Of a stretch of 64,000 nucleotides of DNA, positions 39,777-51,506 are shown piece after piece (the stretch's first letter is position 1; the number at the start of each line of letters is the position of its first letter). Below the pieces are notes generated by a model. The model was not told where the DNA came from. It did no database searches and worked only from the letters and a program-made list of their open reading frames with translations. Source of the stretch: Citrus sinensis (Eukaryota; Streptophyta; Magnoliopsida; Sapindales; Rutaceae); assembly GCF_022201045.2 (NCBI RefSeq), contig NC_068558.1, positions 37,095,501-37,159,500 on the forward strand, written 5' to 3'. Position numbers and translations under genes: made by a program.

Positions 39777-40224
39777 TGATGTAGGACATTGTTTAAGGAT
39801 TTAGATTTTGTTTTTATTTTACGTATTTTGATATTTTTATTTTTAATTAAAGTCCATTACGGTATGCATTTTAGTCTTTTATTTCCAGTATAATTATAAT
39901 TTAGTTTCCCTTCTAAGATGACTTAGGGAAATAGGTTTATCCTATTATAAATAGGGAGGTCATGTTATTATTTTCATAAACTTTTATTAATGAAAAAAGA
40001 CCTCTTTTATAACTCTCCTTGTAGAATTATCTATCAAAACTTGCTTATAAAGTCGTTTGGATTATAATATCACCTAATCTTATTTATTGAGTCATTTATA
40101 TTAGAACGAGATCTAATCGTGCTTCAATTAGAGCGTAACCTAATTGCATTACCTTAGTCCGATACTAGAATGATATCGAGTATTATTTATCCTATCAATC
40201 TTCTTCCATGATACTGCTCTGTCA
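39777..40224 (+). mobile_element. LTR of a retrotransposon (probable Ty3/gypsy), 5' LTR
   Basis: About 448 bp, starting TGATGTAGG (the exact start could be 39780) and ending CTGTCA, immediately before a tRNA-Met-type primer-binding site. A TATAAATA promoter box is near 39946, followed by a leader-like region. No matching downstream LTR was found, so the element is incomplete. Confidence 0.65.
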
Positions 40225-40225
40225 T

Positions 40226-40237
40226 TGGTATCAGAGC
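40226..40237 (+). other. primer-binding site (initiator tRNA-Met)
   Basis: TGGTATCAGAGC, the 12-nt complement of the 3' end of initiator tRNA-Met, lies one base after the LTR. This is where reverse transcription would be primed. Confidence 0.8.
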
Positions 40238-41249
40238 AGTTTTATGCCTATTACACAACGTTCTTGGTTACCCGCATCCAACCTACCAAATCCATCATTG
40301 AAAAAAAAAGTTCCCAAAATTTTAAAAACCCTAGCAGCCATTGCCGCCACTTAGCCTAGCCGTCCTTTCAACCATAGTCGCCCATCAACCCACCACTAAA
40401 TGTACTAGCCTCGACTAACTAAAACTAATCAAACCGAACTTACGATCATTGCCATAAACTATCACAACACCAACCAAAACCCGCAACTCCACTACTTAAC
40501 TTATTGTCGTTCTGCCACCTTTGCCATTGATCAACACTATAACTCGCTCCTCTCTAGCCATACATCCAAAACCAGTCACTATTGCCACCAACAACTAGCC
40601 ATAAACCACCATAAATCACAGCCAAACTCACCACAAGTCATTACTATTTCAAGTTGGTTTTCTAGTCAAATTGTTACTGCCACCATCACTATGCTCCCGC
40701 CACCATATCTACCAAATCTGACCATCATCACTCCAATTGACAGCAATGTGAAAACTTGACAATAAATGGAAACTACCATCTTATTTATAATGTGCCGGAC
40801 TTACATACTTACCTCTTAAGAAATTTCTTGATTAGGTAGACAAGATTGGACATTGGTTTATAGCTTTACACACTCCTAAAGAATAGAACATACCATTTGC
40901 TTTTGTAAATTGGGAATAATTGTTTTAGATCGGTGGGAACATTTGCAAGATTCTCGTCTTGATGAAGGCAAATGCAAAATTCAATCATCGAACCATATGA
41001 ACCATATTCTACAATCTAAGTTTATTCATTTTGATTATTGTTTGGTACAACAAGGAATGAGATCAGTTCTAATTATGCTTTTGAGTTTGAACAATTTTAT
41101 GGATGCAAATATTATTATGACCCTGAAGAGTGTAAAGTTACAAGATGTTAGAGGGCCAAGTTTTCATATTCATAATAAAATGCCTACATGCACTATCTTC
41201 ACTTTACAGCATGCAATTCATTTACCACACAAATCGAGTCACAATATCA
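40238..41249 (+). mobile_element. internal leftover of the truncated LTR element
   Basis: A leader-like stretch and fragments with many stops follow the primer-binding site. The 120-codon ORF at 40910-41272 is not recognisable. The segment is cut off by the next LTR at 41250. Confidence 0.35.
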
Positions 41250-42696
41250 TGTTAACATATATGTTTCCATAATATTGATTTTGATGATAACAAACAAGAT
41301 TAAGAATGATTAATCTTTTAAGCTCAAATTATTTAATATTCTTTTTAAATAAATCATTATTTTCACATTATAAATGTTTTGTATTTAATGGAAAAATGAT
41401 TTTATGAAATTGATTATTTTTATTCTTTTTAAATAAATCATTATTTTCACATTATAAATGTTTCATATTTAATGGAAAAATGATTTTATGAAATTGGTTG
41501 TTTTTCAAAGTTTATGGTTTAATTGAAACATTTTGAAAACTTTGAAATAAACAAGTATTGCTTGAAATTTTGGTGAAGGACTTATTTGAAAAGTGTCATA
41601 GCATTTTGGGCTATAACATAATTTCAAAAAGTTTTGGGATTAACAAAGCATTACTTAGAAATTCTGAAATTGGACCTATTTGTAAAGTTTCATAACGTTT
41701 TGGGTTATAGTACAGTTTTGTATAGTTTTGGGGTCAAACTGTAATTTCAGAAAAAATGAACTGTGCAGGTTACTGTAGCAATCACTGTAGCAAACGGCTA
41801 ACCGTTTATTTAAAAAAGGCTAACCGATAATTTCCAGAAAGCATGTTCTGCAAAGTATTGTTAAAATGATGATTCTGGAAACTAACGGTGAACCGTTTAC
41901 TGAAAACGGTTAACCGATTATTTCCAGATTGCTAACCTTGAACCGTTTAGTAAGAACGGTTAAACCAAATTTGTTTTGCAGGTCTCTGGAAATTAACGGC
42001 GAAAGGGTAAGCCTAAACGGCTAACCGTTTATTTGAAATTTGGTCCAACGGTAACTTTGACCAAACGAAACGGTTAACCGTTTATGGTTAACGGCGAACC
42101 GTTTTCTGTCCGACAGTTTGTAACGGCTAGATTTTCAGCTCCAACTATAAATAAGCTCAATCCAATTCAAACAAGTCTTCTTCGAACGATCATCATTGAG
42201 CAAAATATAGAGAGTACAACTTTCATTGAGCTTTAAATCTTTGTATTCATCTTATTCATTCACACATTGAGCTTTCACTTGTGATCAAATACATTGTGTG
42301 AGAGAGATTCATTTGTAATCCTTTTTGTAAAATCAAGTTAAAAGATTGTAAGTGTTGGGATACACTTGGGTTAAGAGATTGGGGATAATCTCTTGTTGTA
42401 AAGGTCCATTGACACCTTGGAAGTCAATTGTAAGCGTTTGAAGCCTTGGGAGGCTAGCTTAGTGAAATCCTCAAGCCCGGTGAGCTTGGAGGCGTGGACG
42501 TAGGCGGGGATTGCCGAACCACGTAAAAATCATTGTGTTTGTTTTCTCTTCCCTTACTCTTTTAATATTGCGCATGATTGAATTTATTGTTTTCAATTTG
42601 ATTAAGGCAATAGATTAAATTGTTGTGTGGTTTGCCTAGGATAATTTTTTAAATTTCCAATTCACCCCCCCTCTTGGGTTGCACACTCATATTTCA
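41250..42696 (+). mobile_element. 5' LTR of a Ty1/copia (SIRE-like) element
   Basis: A 1447-bp LTR starts TGTTAACATA and ends ATTTCA, followed two bases later by a primer-binding site. A diverged copy of this LTR is present in reverse orientation at 46913-48076, which confirms both ends. The U3 contains 16 AACGG/CCGTT motifs between 41792 and 42126, just upstream of a TATAAATA box at 42146-42153. An 84-bp near-perfect tandem duplication is at 41338-41421 / 41422-41505. Confidence 0.85.
42146..42153 (+). promoter_or_regulatory. TATA box of the copia LTR
   Basis: TATAAATA lies 20 bp downstream of the last of the clustered AACGG motifs. It is the likely U3 promoter for element transcription. 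Confidence 0.6.
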
Positions 42697-42698
42697 AT

Positions 42699-42710
42699 TG
42701 GTATCAGAGC
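42699..42710 (+). other. primer-binding site (initiator tRNA-Met)
   Basis: TGGTATCAGAGC lies two bases after the LTR end. Confidence 0.85.
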
Positions 42711-42780
42711 GAGGTGCTCTTGTGTAGACTTAACCGTCTAGAGTTAAAGATCTATAGCAACCCAAATTAGCTCAACCATA

Positions 42781-43959
42781 ATGGAAGGACAATCTATCAC
42801 TAGACCTCCATTTTTCGATGGAAATGATTATAGTTATTGGAAAACTAGGATGAGAGTTTATTTACAAGCTTTAGATTATGAAATTTGGGAAGTTGTTTGT
42901 GATGATCTATTCATTCCTAGAAAGAATGTTTTAAGTGAATTAGATAAGAAAAAGATGTCTTTAAATTCCAAGGCTATGAATGTTTTATTTTGTGCCTTAG
43001 ATAAAAAGGAATTTCATAGAGTTTCAAATTGTTCTAATGCTTATGAAATTTGGAGAAAACTTGAAATTGTGTATGAGGAGACTACGAGCGAGGAGGAATT
43101 TCACGAAGTGTCGAATTTGGCACTTATGGCAATTGGAGATGAATCGGATGATGAACTTGACGAGGTAAATGATCTTCCTACTTATAATGAATTACATGAT
43201 GCGTTTAAAGAATTGTATGATGAGTGGATGAAAATTGGTAAAAAGAATGCATGTTTTAAGAAGAAAATGCTAGAACTTACAAATGAAAAGGATACCATGC
43301 AAAAATGCATTGATTCATTTAATGAGAAGATAAAGGAGTTAGAATTAGAAAATAAAACATTGCATGATGAAGTTGCATTATCAAATGAGAAATTTAGCAC
43401 TTCACATGAGCATCTAGAATCATATGTAGATGACTTGAAAAATGAAAATGATGCTTTACAAAAATGCAATGATTCATTAAATGAAAAGCTTAAAGGACTA
43501 GAGATAGATAATAAAATGTTGCATGATAGAATTGCATCATTTAAATGTCAACAAAGTATTTCGTATGAGCATGAAAAATCACATGTTGATAAATTGATGA
43601 AAGAAAATGATGTGCTTAAGAAAAAAAGTAATGAGCTCAATGAAATTGTTTTGAAATTCACAAATGGGCAAAAGATGTTGGATAACATGCTTAATTCACA
43701 AAAATGTGTATTTGATAAAGGAGGACTTGGGTATAAGCCTTACTTGAAACAAAAATATTATAAGAATTATTTTGTTAAGGCTACCTCCACAAATGATCAA
43801 ATTGTATGTCATTATTGCAATCAAAATGGTCATATGAAGAATAAATGTCCAATTAAAATAAATGTGTATTATGGAGTCAAATGTATTTGGGTTCCGAAAG
43901 GAACTAAATCTAACACTCAAGGACCCAATATTATTTGGGTACCAAAAGGCACAACGTGA
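42781..43959 (+). pseudogene. Ty1/copia gag with internal deletion (open, 392 codons)
   Basis: The first coding segment after the primer-binding site begins RPPFFDGNDYSYWKTRMRVY, the typical start of a plant copia (UBN2/DUF4219) gag nucleocapsid protein. After EIVYEETTS the sequence jumps to a Glu-rich EEEFHEVSNLALMA segment, so a central part of gag seems to have been deleted in frame. Next comes a long coiled-coil of repeated LKNENDALQKCNDSLNEKL-type units, then a CCHC zinc knuckle, CHYCNQNGHMKNKC, that binds RNA. The frame stops after WVPKGTT. Protease, integrase and reverse transcriptase are missing downstream. The element is non-autonomous even though this frame is open. Confidence 0.8.
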
Positions 43960-45655
43960 ATGTTTTCTTTATAGGTACCACAATCAAGGAATGGTGGAGA
44001 AGTTCCTTGATGAAAGCTTGTGAGGATAATCACTTGAGTATGATCTAGGAGAAAAAGATGAGGCAAGATAATTTAATTATTTTGGTAACAATTCTTGCCA
44101 TATTAATTTTGTTGAATGAATCATAATAAATGAAATTGCGAAAGTATGCTTGTATGTTTACATGATGGAATTATCATTTTGTGTAAATATTGAGTGATTT
44201 ATCATGATGGATTTGTTTGATGTTAATGTTCATGAAGTGTTTAAGCATGATAGTTAAGTGGTGTGTTGGATTTATTAACTTTCGAATGCTTATATGTTTC
44301 ATTATTGGGAAGAACAATTTTCAAAAATTTGGCATAAACTTGGGATGATGAAATTCTCGCATTAACATTTCTATTTATGTTATTGAATGATTGAATCTAT
44401 TAAAATTGTTTGGAAATCAAATGAGTCGTTGAAAATCCTGAGTCTGCACATACTGAAATGAATCGGTCATAACTTCTTCTAGAGAACTCAAAATCCAGCT
44501 CTGTAAAATTTATTGGAAAGCTAACTCAATTATCTTTCCAATGGTATATAGCATACATGTTACTTCTTGCTCAATCAATACAGTGTTTATTCAGAATTTG
44601 ACATTTCTGCATTTTATCATGAGTCTGCACAGGCTGTAATGAATTGGTCATAACTTCTTTTAGAGAACTCCAACTCCAGCTCTGTAAAATGTATTGGAAA
44701 GCTAACTTAATTATCTTTCCAACGGTATATAGCTTTCATGTTAATTCTGGCTCAATCAATACAGTTTTTATTTTGAAATTGAACTTTCTGCATGCTCTTA
44801 AGTTTTGAATGCTTATATGCTTCATGATTGTATGCTTGTTGGATGCTTATTGTTTCATGACTGTGATGAATGAATTATATGCATGAATTCTTGTATCATT
44901 AATTGTGTTATATCATCATTCATTTATAAAATTGCCATTATTGTTTGATATGATTTCATATGTTTGGTCTTGTATACATTTTTGTCTCATGCATTAAAAT
45001 GGCTTATAAAAACATTTTTGGATCAATTAAATGATTTTGGAATGTATTATTTGCTAGCCAAAAATTAAATTAATTGTGCGGAATTATAGATGAAGTAAAC
45101 GGATAACCGTTTCTCAATAAACGATGTACCGTTTAATTCCAGAAACTAGGCTATGATGATTTAAACCTTACTCCCTTACCTTTTCGGCAAACGGTAAACC
45201 GTTTAAAAACTTAAAGCTCACTGGAATTTACCCCTTTACCGTTAAGGACTAACCTTTCACCGTTTTTCCTTTAAATGTTCTCTGGAAGTTACTCCCTCAC
45301 CGTTTACAGAAAAAGGCTCGCCGTTTTCTTGAAATATAAAGTTGTTCCAAGGGTTTCTTCTCCTTCTTCATTTGCCCTCTTACCGTTTCTGCCATTGTTG
45401 CACAATCGAAGCTTTCTCCTTCTTCAATCCTTCATTTTTCTTCATTTTCTTGCCAAATCATTCTAATAAAATCATTTCTCTTCATCTTTAGAAATCCAAA
45501 CCCTAAGGACAGTCAAACGGATTTCCTCCATGTTGACCGAAACTTTGCCCTTCCTCAACCAAAATTGAGCCATAATTTCACATCTTCACCACCTACTTAG
45601 TTTCTGACTCTCATATTTGCACATACATTTCATATTCTGTTTCCTGGTGTGTTGC
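43960..45655 (+). mobile_element. non-coding part of the copia element with internal duplications
   Basis: No coding exon. A 181-bp unit starting GAGTCTGCAC is duplicated in tandem (44440-44620 and 44621-about 44800), with visible substitutions. A second AACGG/CCGTT-rich block (10 motifs) lies at about 45098-45390. The text GAAGAACAATTTTCAAAAAT near 44310 recurs in variant form near 46634, suggesting the terminal non-coding part of the element is present twice. Confidence 0.6.
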
Positions 45656-46080
45656 TATTTTGTTTGGTATACATTACTACTTGTATTTGATTTTGATGTT
45701 GGTATTTTTCTTGGCTATTCAAACACAAGCAAAACTTATGGAGTGTATAACAAAAGAACTTTGATTGTGGAAGAATTTATACATGTTATATTTGATGAGT
45801 CTAATTCTTCCTCTATGGAGAAAGTTGTCTTTTTTTTTATGATAATGTAGATGAAGAGTTACAAGAAGATTATCAAATGATAGCCAAAAGATTGCACCAC
45901 TTGAAAATCAAGAGGAGCAACATGAAGAAACAAATGCGGAGTAAAATGAAGGTACTTCTCAAACACTCCCCAAGGAGTGGAGGTATGTTTCTTCTCACCT
46001 TAAGAACTTTATTTTGAAAGATCCATCACAAGGTGTAACTACTATATCATCACTTAAAAATATATGTGAGCATTTGTAAT
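45656..46080 (+). pseudogene. Ty1/copia pol fragment (integrase/RT junction)
   Basis: The segment FDVGIFLGYSNTSKTYGVYN, then EEFIHVIFDES, matches the stretch of copia polyproteins that links the integrase C-terminus to reverse transcriptase. It is followed, after frame changes, by a PKEWRYVSSHLKNFILKDPS-like segment near 45967-46030. Stops and frameshifts break it, and catalytic RT motifs are absent. Confidence 0.7.
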
Positions 46081-46912
46081 AATGGATTTGATCACTTGTT
46101 CTTTAGCTCATAATGATGGCTTTTTAGCTATGTTGATTTTGATGATCTATAATGGCATATGTTGATTTTAATTATCTATATATTGCTATTATGTACTTAT
46201 GCTTTACTTAAGTTTTGATGATAAAGAATGTGCATTGATGATTACATTGTATTTGATGAAGTTTTGATCTTATGCAATTTATGATTAGTGAATGAATGCA
46301 TTTTTTAAATGTGCATTGATGATTACATTGTATTTGATGAAGTTTTGATCTTATGCAATTTATGATTAGTGAATGAATGCATTTTTTTTGTACTTTATCG
46401 ATGCATTGTTGAATATGTCTTACTTGTTTTTAAATGATATCGAAAAATGGGAGAAATATATATACTTCGAGAATTTTAAGCATATGAGATTTTTTTTTGG
46501 TTATATTGAAATGTCACATTAGATATTTGTTGAGTTTAGTTGTCTTTATTTATAAAATGTGATTGGTAATTATGGAGCTTGAATATTTGATAATATGCAT
46601 GCCAATTTGGTAAAGAAATCAAAACCTTTTTGCGAAGAAGAATTTTCAAAAAAAATTCGGCATAAACTTAGAATGATTTGATTTCTTGATGATTTTGGTA
46701 ATTGATGATTATATGTGCTTGATTTGAAGTCTTGATGATTGATAGGGGGAGACAAATATGATTTTTTTTGATAAAATCTTTTTGGTTAAATTTTTAAATT
46801 GGCCATATATTAAGGGGGACACTACTCTGTCAAAGAAGTCGTATTTATACATGATGAGAACTCATCAAGACACAACATATTTTAACTACCAAATAGATTC
46901 CAACCACATAAA
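46081..46912 (+). mobile_element. 3' non-coding remnant of the copia element with 81-bp tandem duplication
   Basis: Sequence GAGGGGGAGACAAAT-like near 46744 and AAGGGGGACA near 46812 resemble polypurine tracts that precede a 3' LTR, but no plus-strand LTR follows. A perfect or near-perfect 81-bp tandem duplication occupies 46227-46307 and 46308-46388. Confidence 0.5.
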
Positions 46913-48076
46913 TGAAATACTATCTAAGCAACCCAAGAGGGGGGGTGAATTGGGTTATTAAAAAAATAAGCTAAGCTAAGCAAACCACACAACAATTAAA
47001 TCTATTGTCTTAATGAAATAAAATAATAATAAATTTAATCTAGCAAGATAATAAAAGAGTAAGGGAAGAGAAATCAAAAACTTGATTTTTACGTGGTTCG
47101 GCTAACTATGTCTACGTCCATACCTCCAAGCTCACCGGGCTTGAGGATTCCACTAAGCAAGCCTCCAGGGCTTAAATCGCTCTTACAATTGACTTCTAAT
47201 GTGTCAATAAACCTTTACACAAAGAGATTATCCCCAATCTCTTATCCAAGTGTATCCCAACACTTACAACCTCTCAATTTGTTTTTCAAAAATATTACAA
47301 AAATAAATCTCTCTCACACAATGTGTTTGATTACAAATGAAAATCTAAAGTGTGAGTAAGTGAGATGAATACAAGAATTTAAAACGCAAAGAAAGTTGTA
47401 TGCTCAATAATTTGCTCAATGACAATTGTTGGAATAGTTGTTGTTTGAATTTAATTGAGCTTATTTATAGTTGGAGTTGGAAACTAGCCATTATTGACTT
47501 TCTGCTCACTGTCGAATCGTTGTTTAACTGGTCAATATGACCGTTGGGCTGAATTTTCAAATTGTCTGATTGTCGTTAGTGTCCAGAGGCTAATCTTTTA
47601 ATTCTGTTCAATGTCGGCGAGCCGTTATTACGATGTCAGATCGCCGTTAGTGTCCGGAGACTAATCTTCAATTCTGTTTAATGTCGGCGAGCCATTATCA
47701 AGATGTCGGATCGCCATTTTCTACAATGACTGCTACAGTGAACTTTTTTTTGTAAAATTATAGTTTGACCTCAAAACTTTATAAAATTATACTATGACCC
47801 AAAACTTATAAAACTTGTCAAATAAGTCCATTTCCAGAATTTTAAGCAATATTTGCTTATTTCAAAATTGTCAAACCTTTTTCAATTTAAATCATTAACA
47901 TGAGAATAACCAATTTTATATTAAAAAAAATATTTTCATAGAATATAAAGCCTTTATAAAGTGAGAATGATGATTTAAAAGTATATGAAAACTATTTTAA
48001 GCTTTTAAAAGATTAATCAATCTTAATCAAATTTGTTATCATCAAAATCAATAATAAAGAAATATTTATGTTAACA
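46913..48076 (-). mobile_element. solo LTR of the copia (SIRE-like) family, minus strand
   Basis: A 1164-bp LTR. On the plus strand it starts TGAAAT and ends TGTTAACA; on the minus strand this is TGTTAACA ... ATTTCA, identical in plan to the LTR at 41250-42696. It is flanked by a perfect 5-bp duplication ATAAA (46908-46912 and 48077-48081). There is no primer-binding site or polypurine tract next to it. This is the signature of a complete insertion reduced to one LTR by unequal recombination. Confidence 0.85.
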
Positions 48077-48081
48077 ATAAA

Positions 48082-49914
48082 TGCTTATAACACATATTAA
48101 TCAAACAATTATATAATAGTAATCAAGCTACATTTTCAAAGCTTATTTGGTGGCAAACTACGCCAGTTGATATTCAGAGCACTCTTTCTAAAGAGTTTTT
48201 CTATATGTGCGATCATCGTACTAATTTGATTGATTTGCTATTTTACTTCCCCCCCCCCCCTATGTCTCTTTTGAAGAGTAAGGTTCACTACGACCTCTGA
48301 TTTTTTTTGTGTTTTTTTTCTTTATTATTAGTAATATGTCTTTGTAACAAGGCTCATTTCAGGGAAAAAAATAAAAAATAAAACTATAGAAAATGATAAT
48401 AAAAAACTAAAAATAAAATATATAAACACGCATGACACTTAAATTAAACAATTTCTTTATTACATTCATTTAGTCATAGGATTACGATAAGAAAAACAAA
48501 AATAGTTAAACACAAACATGACACGTCAATTTATTCAGTCCTCAAAATAAGTAAAGAAGACAAAAGTACGTAGTTCACAAGCACTACAAGCGACTACCTT
48601 ATAAAAAGTAATTAAATAAGTGGTAAAAGTCATATGGGACTATCTTATAGCACTATGAGCGAGTATCTTAGAATATTGCAACCTCATTTAGGACTGCGGC
48701 CGTCGTGTCGTCCTCCTCATCCTTGACTTCTCTACCATTGCCTCTTAGAGATGGAAAAAAAGCTTGGCCCAACCAAGCCCATTTCCACAGGCTTTGGCTT
48801 AGGCTCCCTATATAAGAGCCTAGGAGAAAAAGCTCGGGTTAGGCTCAAGCCCCTTTTTTTTAAAAAAAAATTATAAATTAGAAGAATAAATTTAAATTTA
48901 GAAAATAATGGAAAAATAAAAAAGAAAGCTTAAGTTCCAAATTTATATATCAATAATGAATAAAAAACTTAAAATTATAATACTAAACTCGCTTTTAAGT
49001 GTTAATTAATTAAGAGAGTGCTTTAATTAGCGAATTTAGTATTGAAAAATTAAATCTCTAAACTTTTAGTAAACAAAACATAAACCTACAGAAGTTACAC
49101 AAAACTTGTAAATCAACATTAAGTGTAAAATAAAATAAAAAGTAAGTAAATAAAACATTAAACCTGCAAATAGAAAGTAAAACAAATAAACTAACAAAAG
49201 AGTGGTAAAATGATGTATTATTGATAAACAAGATATAAACTTACAGATGAAACATAAAAATTATAAATCACTATTAAATGTAAAATAACATATGAATTTT
49301 GTAAATGAAATAGAAGACTTATAAATGAAATGGAAAATAAGTAAATATTATAAGAGTTATTAAGAAAATAAAACTTACAAATATAAAATAAAAACTCACA
49401 ATAATAATGATTACCTTATATATTTATTGTTTTTATTTCTAAAATTGAATACTGATAATTTTGGGTCTATATAATACATGTAATGATATATGTGAAATTT
49501 TATTAAGGATAAAACTTATTTCTAAAATCAAATTTTGAAAATTTGTTTTTCATATTTTTCAAAATTGTTTGTAAGAGAAGTGATTTTGCATCCTAAACCT
49601 GCTCGACAATAACCCTAAATAAGACTTTTTTTTTTGTTTTGGCTTGATTCACATCAAGAAAAATAATTTTACTTAATTAACTTGCATATTTAACAAATAA
49701 TATGACGGAAAAAGAAAAAAGGTTTATAAGTGTCCTAGCATGAACATAGAATTTATGGTTAAACCAGTTTAATGAAACTTATTCCAATTGTCTTCAACAT
49801 AAATTATTTGTTTTCAATTGAAGAGTAACTTTTTTCATTACCTAAATAATTAAATAAATAAACATTTCTCGAGTACATGCGGATTAATTTTCTGACTCCA
49901 TAAATTCTCAAACT
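48082..49914. other. AT-rich repeat-derived spacer
   Basis: No gene seen. It contains a run of 12 C (48249-48260), a region with scattered weak element-like text and very AT-rich DNA. It is probably old retroelement debris. Confidence 0.4.
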
Positions 49915-51506
49915 GTGTTGCTCTCTATAATTTCCAAGCCAACAGTTGATATATTGACCACTTTACATGAGGAAAATTCTTCCTTACTTAATCTGTTGTT
50001 GCTTCACAAAAAGTTTGCAGAGGGAGAACTTTCTTCAGCTTTCTCTGTTCGTGATGGACTATTACTTTACAACCATCGATACTACGTCAGTTCTCACTCC
50101 AAATTAAAGAGCACGCTTCTTAAAGACTTCCATGACTCTCTCATGGCAAAGCATGCAAGTGTGAAACGCACCCTAGTTCGGCTTTCTTCCACTTTTTTTT
50201 GGCCGAAAATGCGCTTTGATGTTGAGAAATACATTGCTTCATGTCTTCACATGTCAACAAATTAAAAATTCTACTCAAGCACCTGCTGGATTACCTCAAC
50301 CTTTACATGTTCCTTTACTTGTTTGAGATGATTTGACTATGGATTTTATTATAGGCTTGCCAACTTCTAAAGGCTTTGAGTTAATCTTGGTAGTGGTCGA
50401 TCGTTTAACGAAATCAGCCCACTTTGGTGCATTGCCATCTCAGTTCACAGCCGATAAAACAGCTACTTTTTTTGCCGATTTCGTAGTCAAGTTACATGGG
50501 TTTCCAAGCTCAATATTATCATAACGAGATCCTATATTCATGAGTAATTTTTGGTAGAAACTATTTGAGCTAAATGGCACTATATTACGGCATAGTACTG
50601 CTTATCACCCTCAAACTGACGGCCAAACTTACGGGCCTTTACTCGGGACAAACCGCGATCGTGCTCAAGCTTGCCAGGCTGGGCTGAATTTTGTTACAAC
50701 ACTAGCTATCACAGTGGGTTGAAGATGACACTATTTCAAGCACTCTATGGGAGACTACTGCCCACAATTCCTGGCTATACGAAAGGTTCTACTTCGATTC
50801 AAGCCTTAGAAGATATGTTGTTGGAACGAGATGAATTTTTGAGAAATTTAAAAATTAATTTACTTCAAGCTCAGCATCGTATGGAACAAAAAGCCAATGC
50901 CCATCGACGAGAACTCCAATTATAGGTTGGTGATAATGTTTTGGTACGCATTCAACCTCATAGGTAAATTTCAGTGGCTAAGCTTGCTTCTCAAAAGCTG
51001 GCTATGCGATACTATGGCCATTTCCGAGTATTAGAACAATAAGAGTTATTGCTTATAAGTTGCAGTTGCCTGAAGGATGCATAATTCATCCGATATTTCA
51101 TATCTCAGCACTCACGCCTTATGTGGGAGACTCGGTTGTTTATGTTTCATCTTTGCCTCCTGATACCATTAACAGCAAGCCCGTCTCTACCCCTATAACT
51201 ATATGTGTTGACCGATCCATATTAAAACAAGGAAAAGAGCATTGTCAAATTTTGGTTCAGTAGTTTGGTTGTGCTCCTGAAAATTCGACTTGGGAAGACT
51301 TTGCTGATTTTTGCCGACTTTACCCAGAGTTTCACCTTGAGGACATGGTATATTCTCAACAGGTGGGGAGTGATACATCCTAGCCCATTAAAGTGAGGGA
51401 GCTTGAAGATGGCCCAATAGTTGAAATGCAAGAAGTGGAGCAAACATTGCAACGCCCAGCTCGTATTCACAAAGCTCTAGAGTATCTCAAAGACTATATC
51501 ACCTAG
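49915..51506 (+). pseudogene. Ty3/gypsy pol pseudogene (integrase and C-terminal domain)
   Basis: Fragments in succession: the integrase zinc-finger region (LLKDFHDSLMAKHASVKRTL, SSTFFWPKMRFDVEKY), the integrase core (MDFIIGLPTSKGFELILVVV, DRLTKSAHFGALPSQF, KLHGFPSSI), the post-core WAEFCYNTSYHSGLKMT and ERDEFLRNLKINLLQAQHRM, and a chromodomain-proximal IHPIFHISALTPYVGD. A TGA interrupts the segment just before the core, a TAA follows KLHGFPSSILS, and frames change several times. Reverse transcriptase and RNase H are absent from the upstream 1.8 kb. It is a dead chromovirus-like gypsy relic. Confidence 0.85.

Noticed and set aside
40910..41272. 120-codon ORF as a gene
   Set aside because: It has no recognisable domain, lies between a primer-binding site and another LTR, and runs into the start of that LTR.
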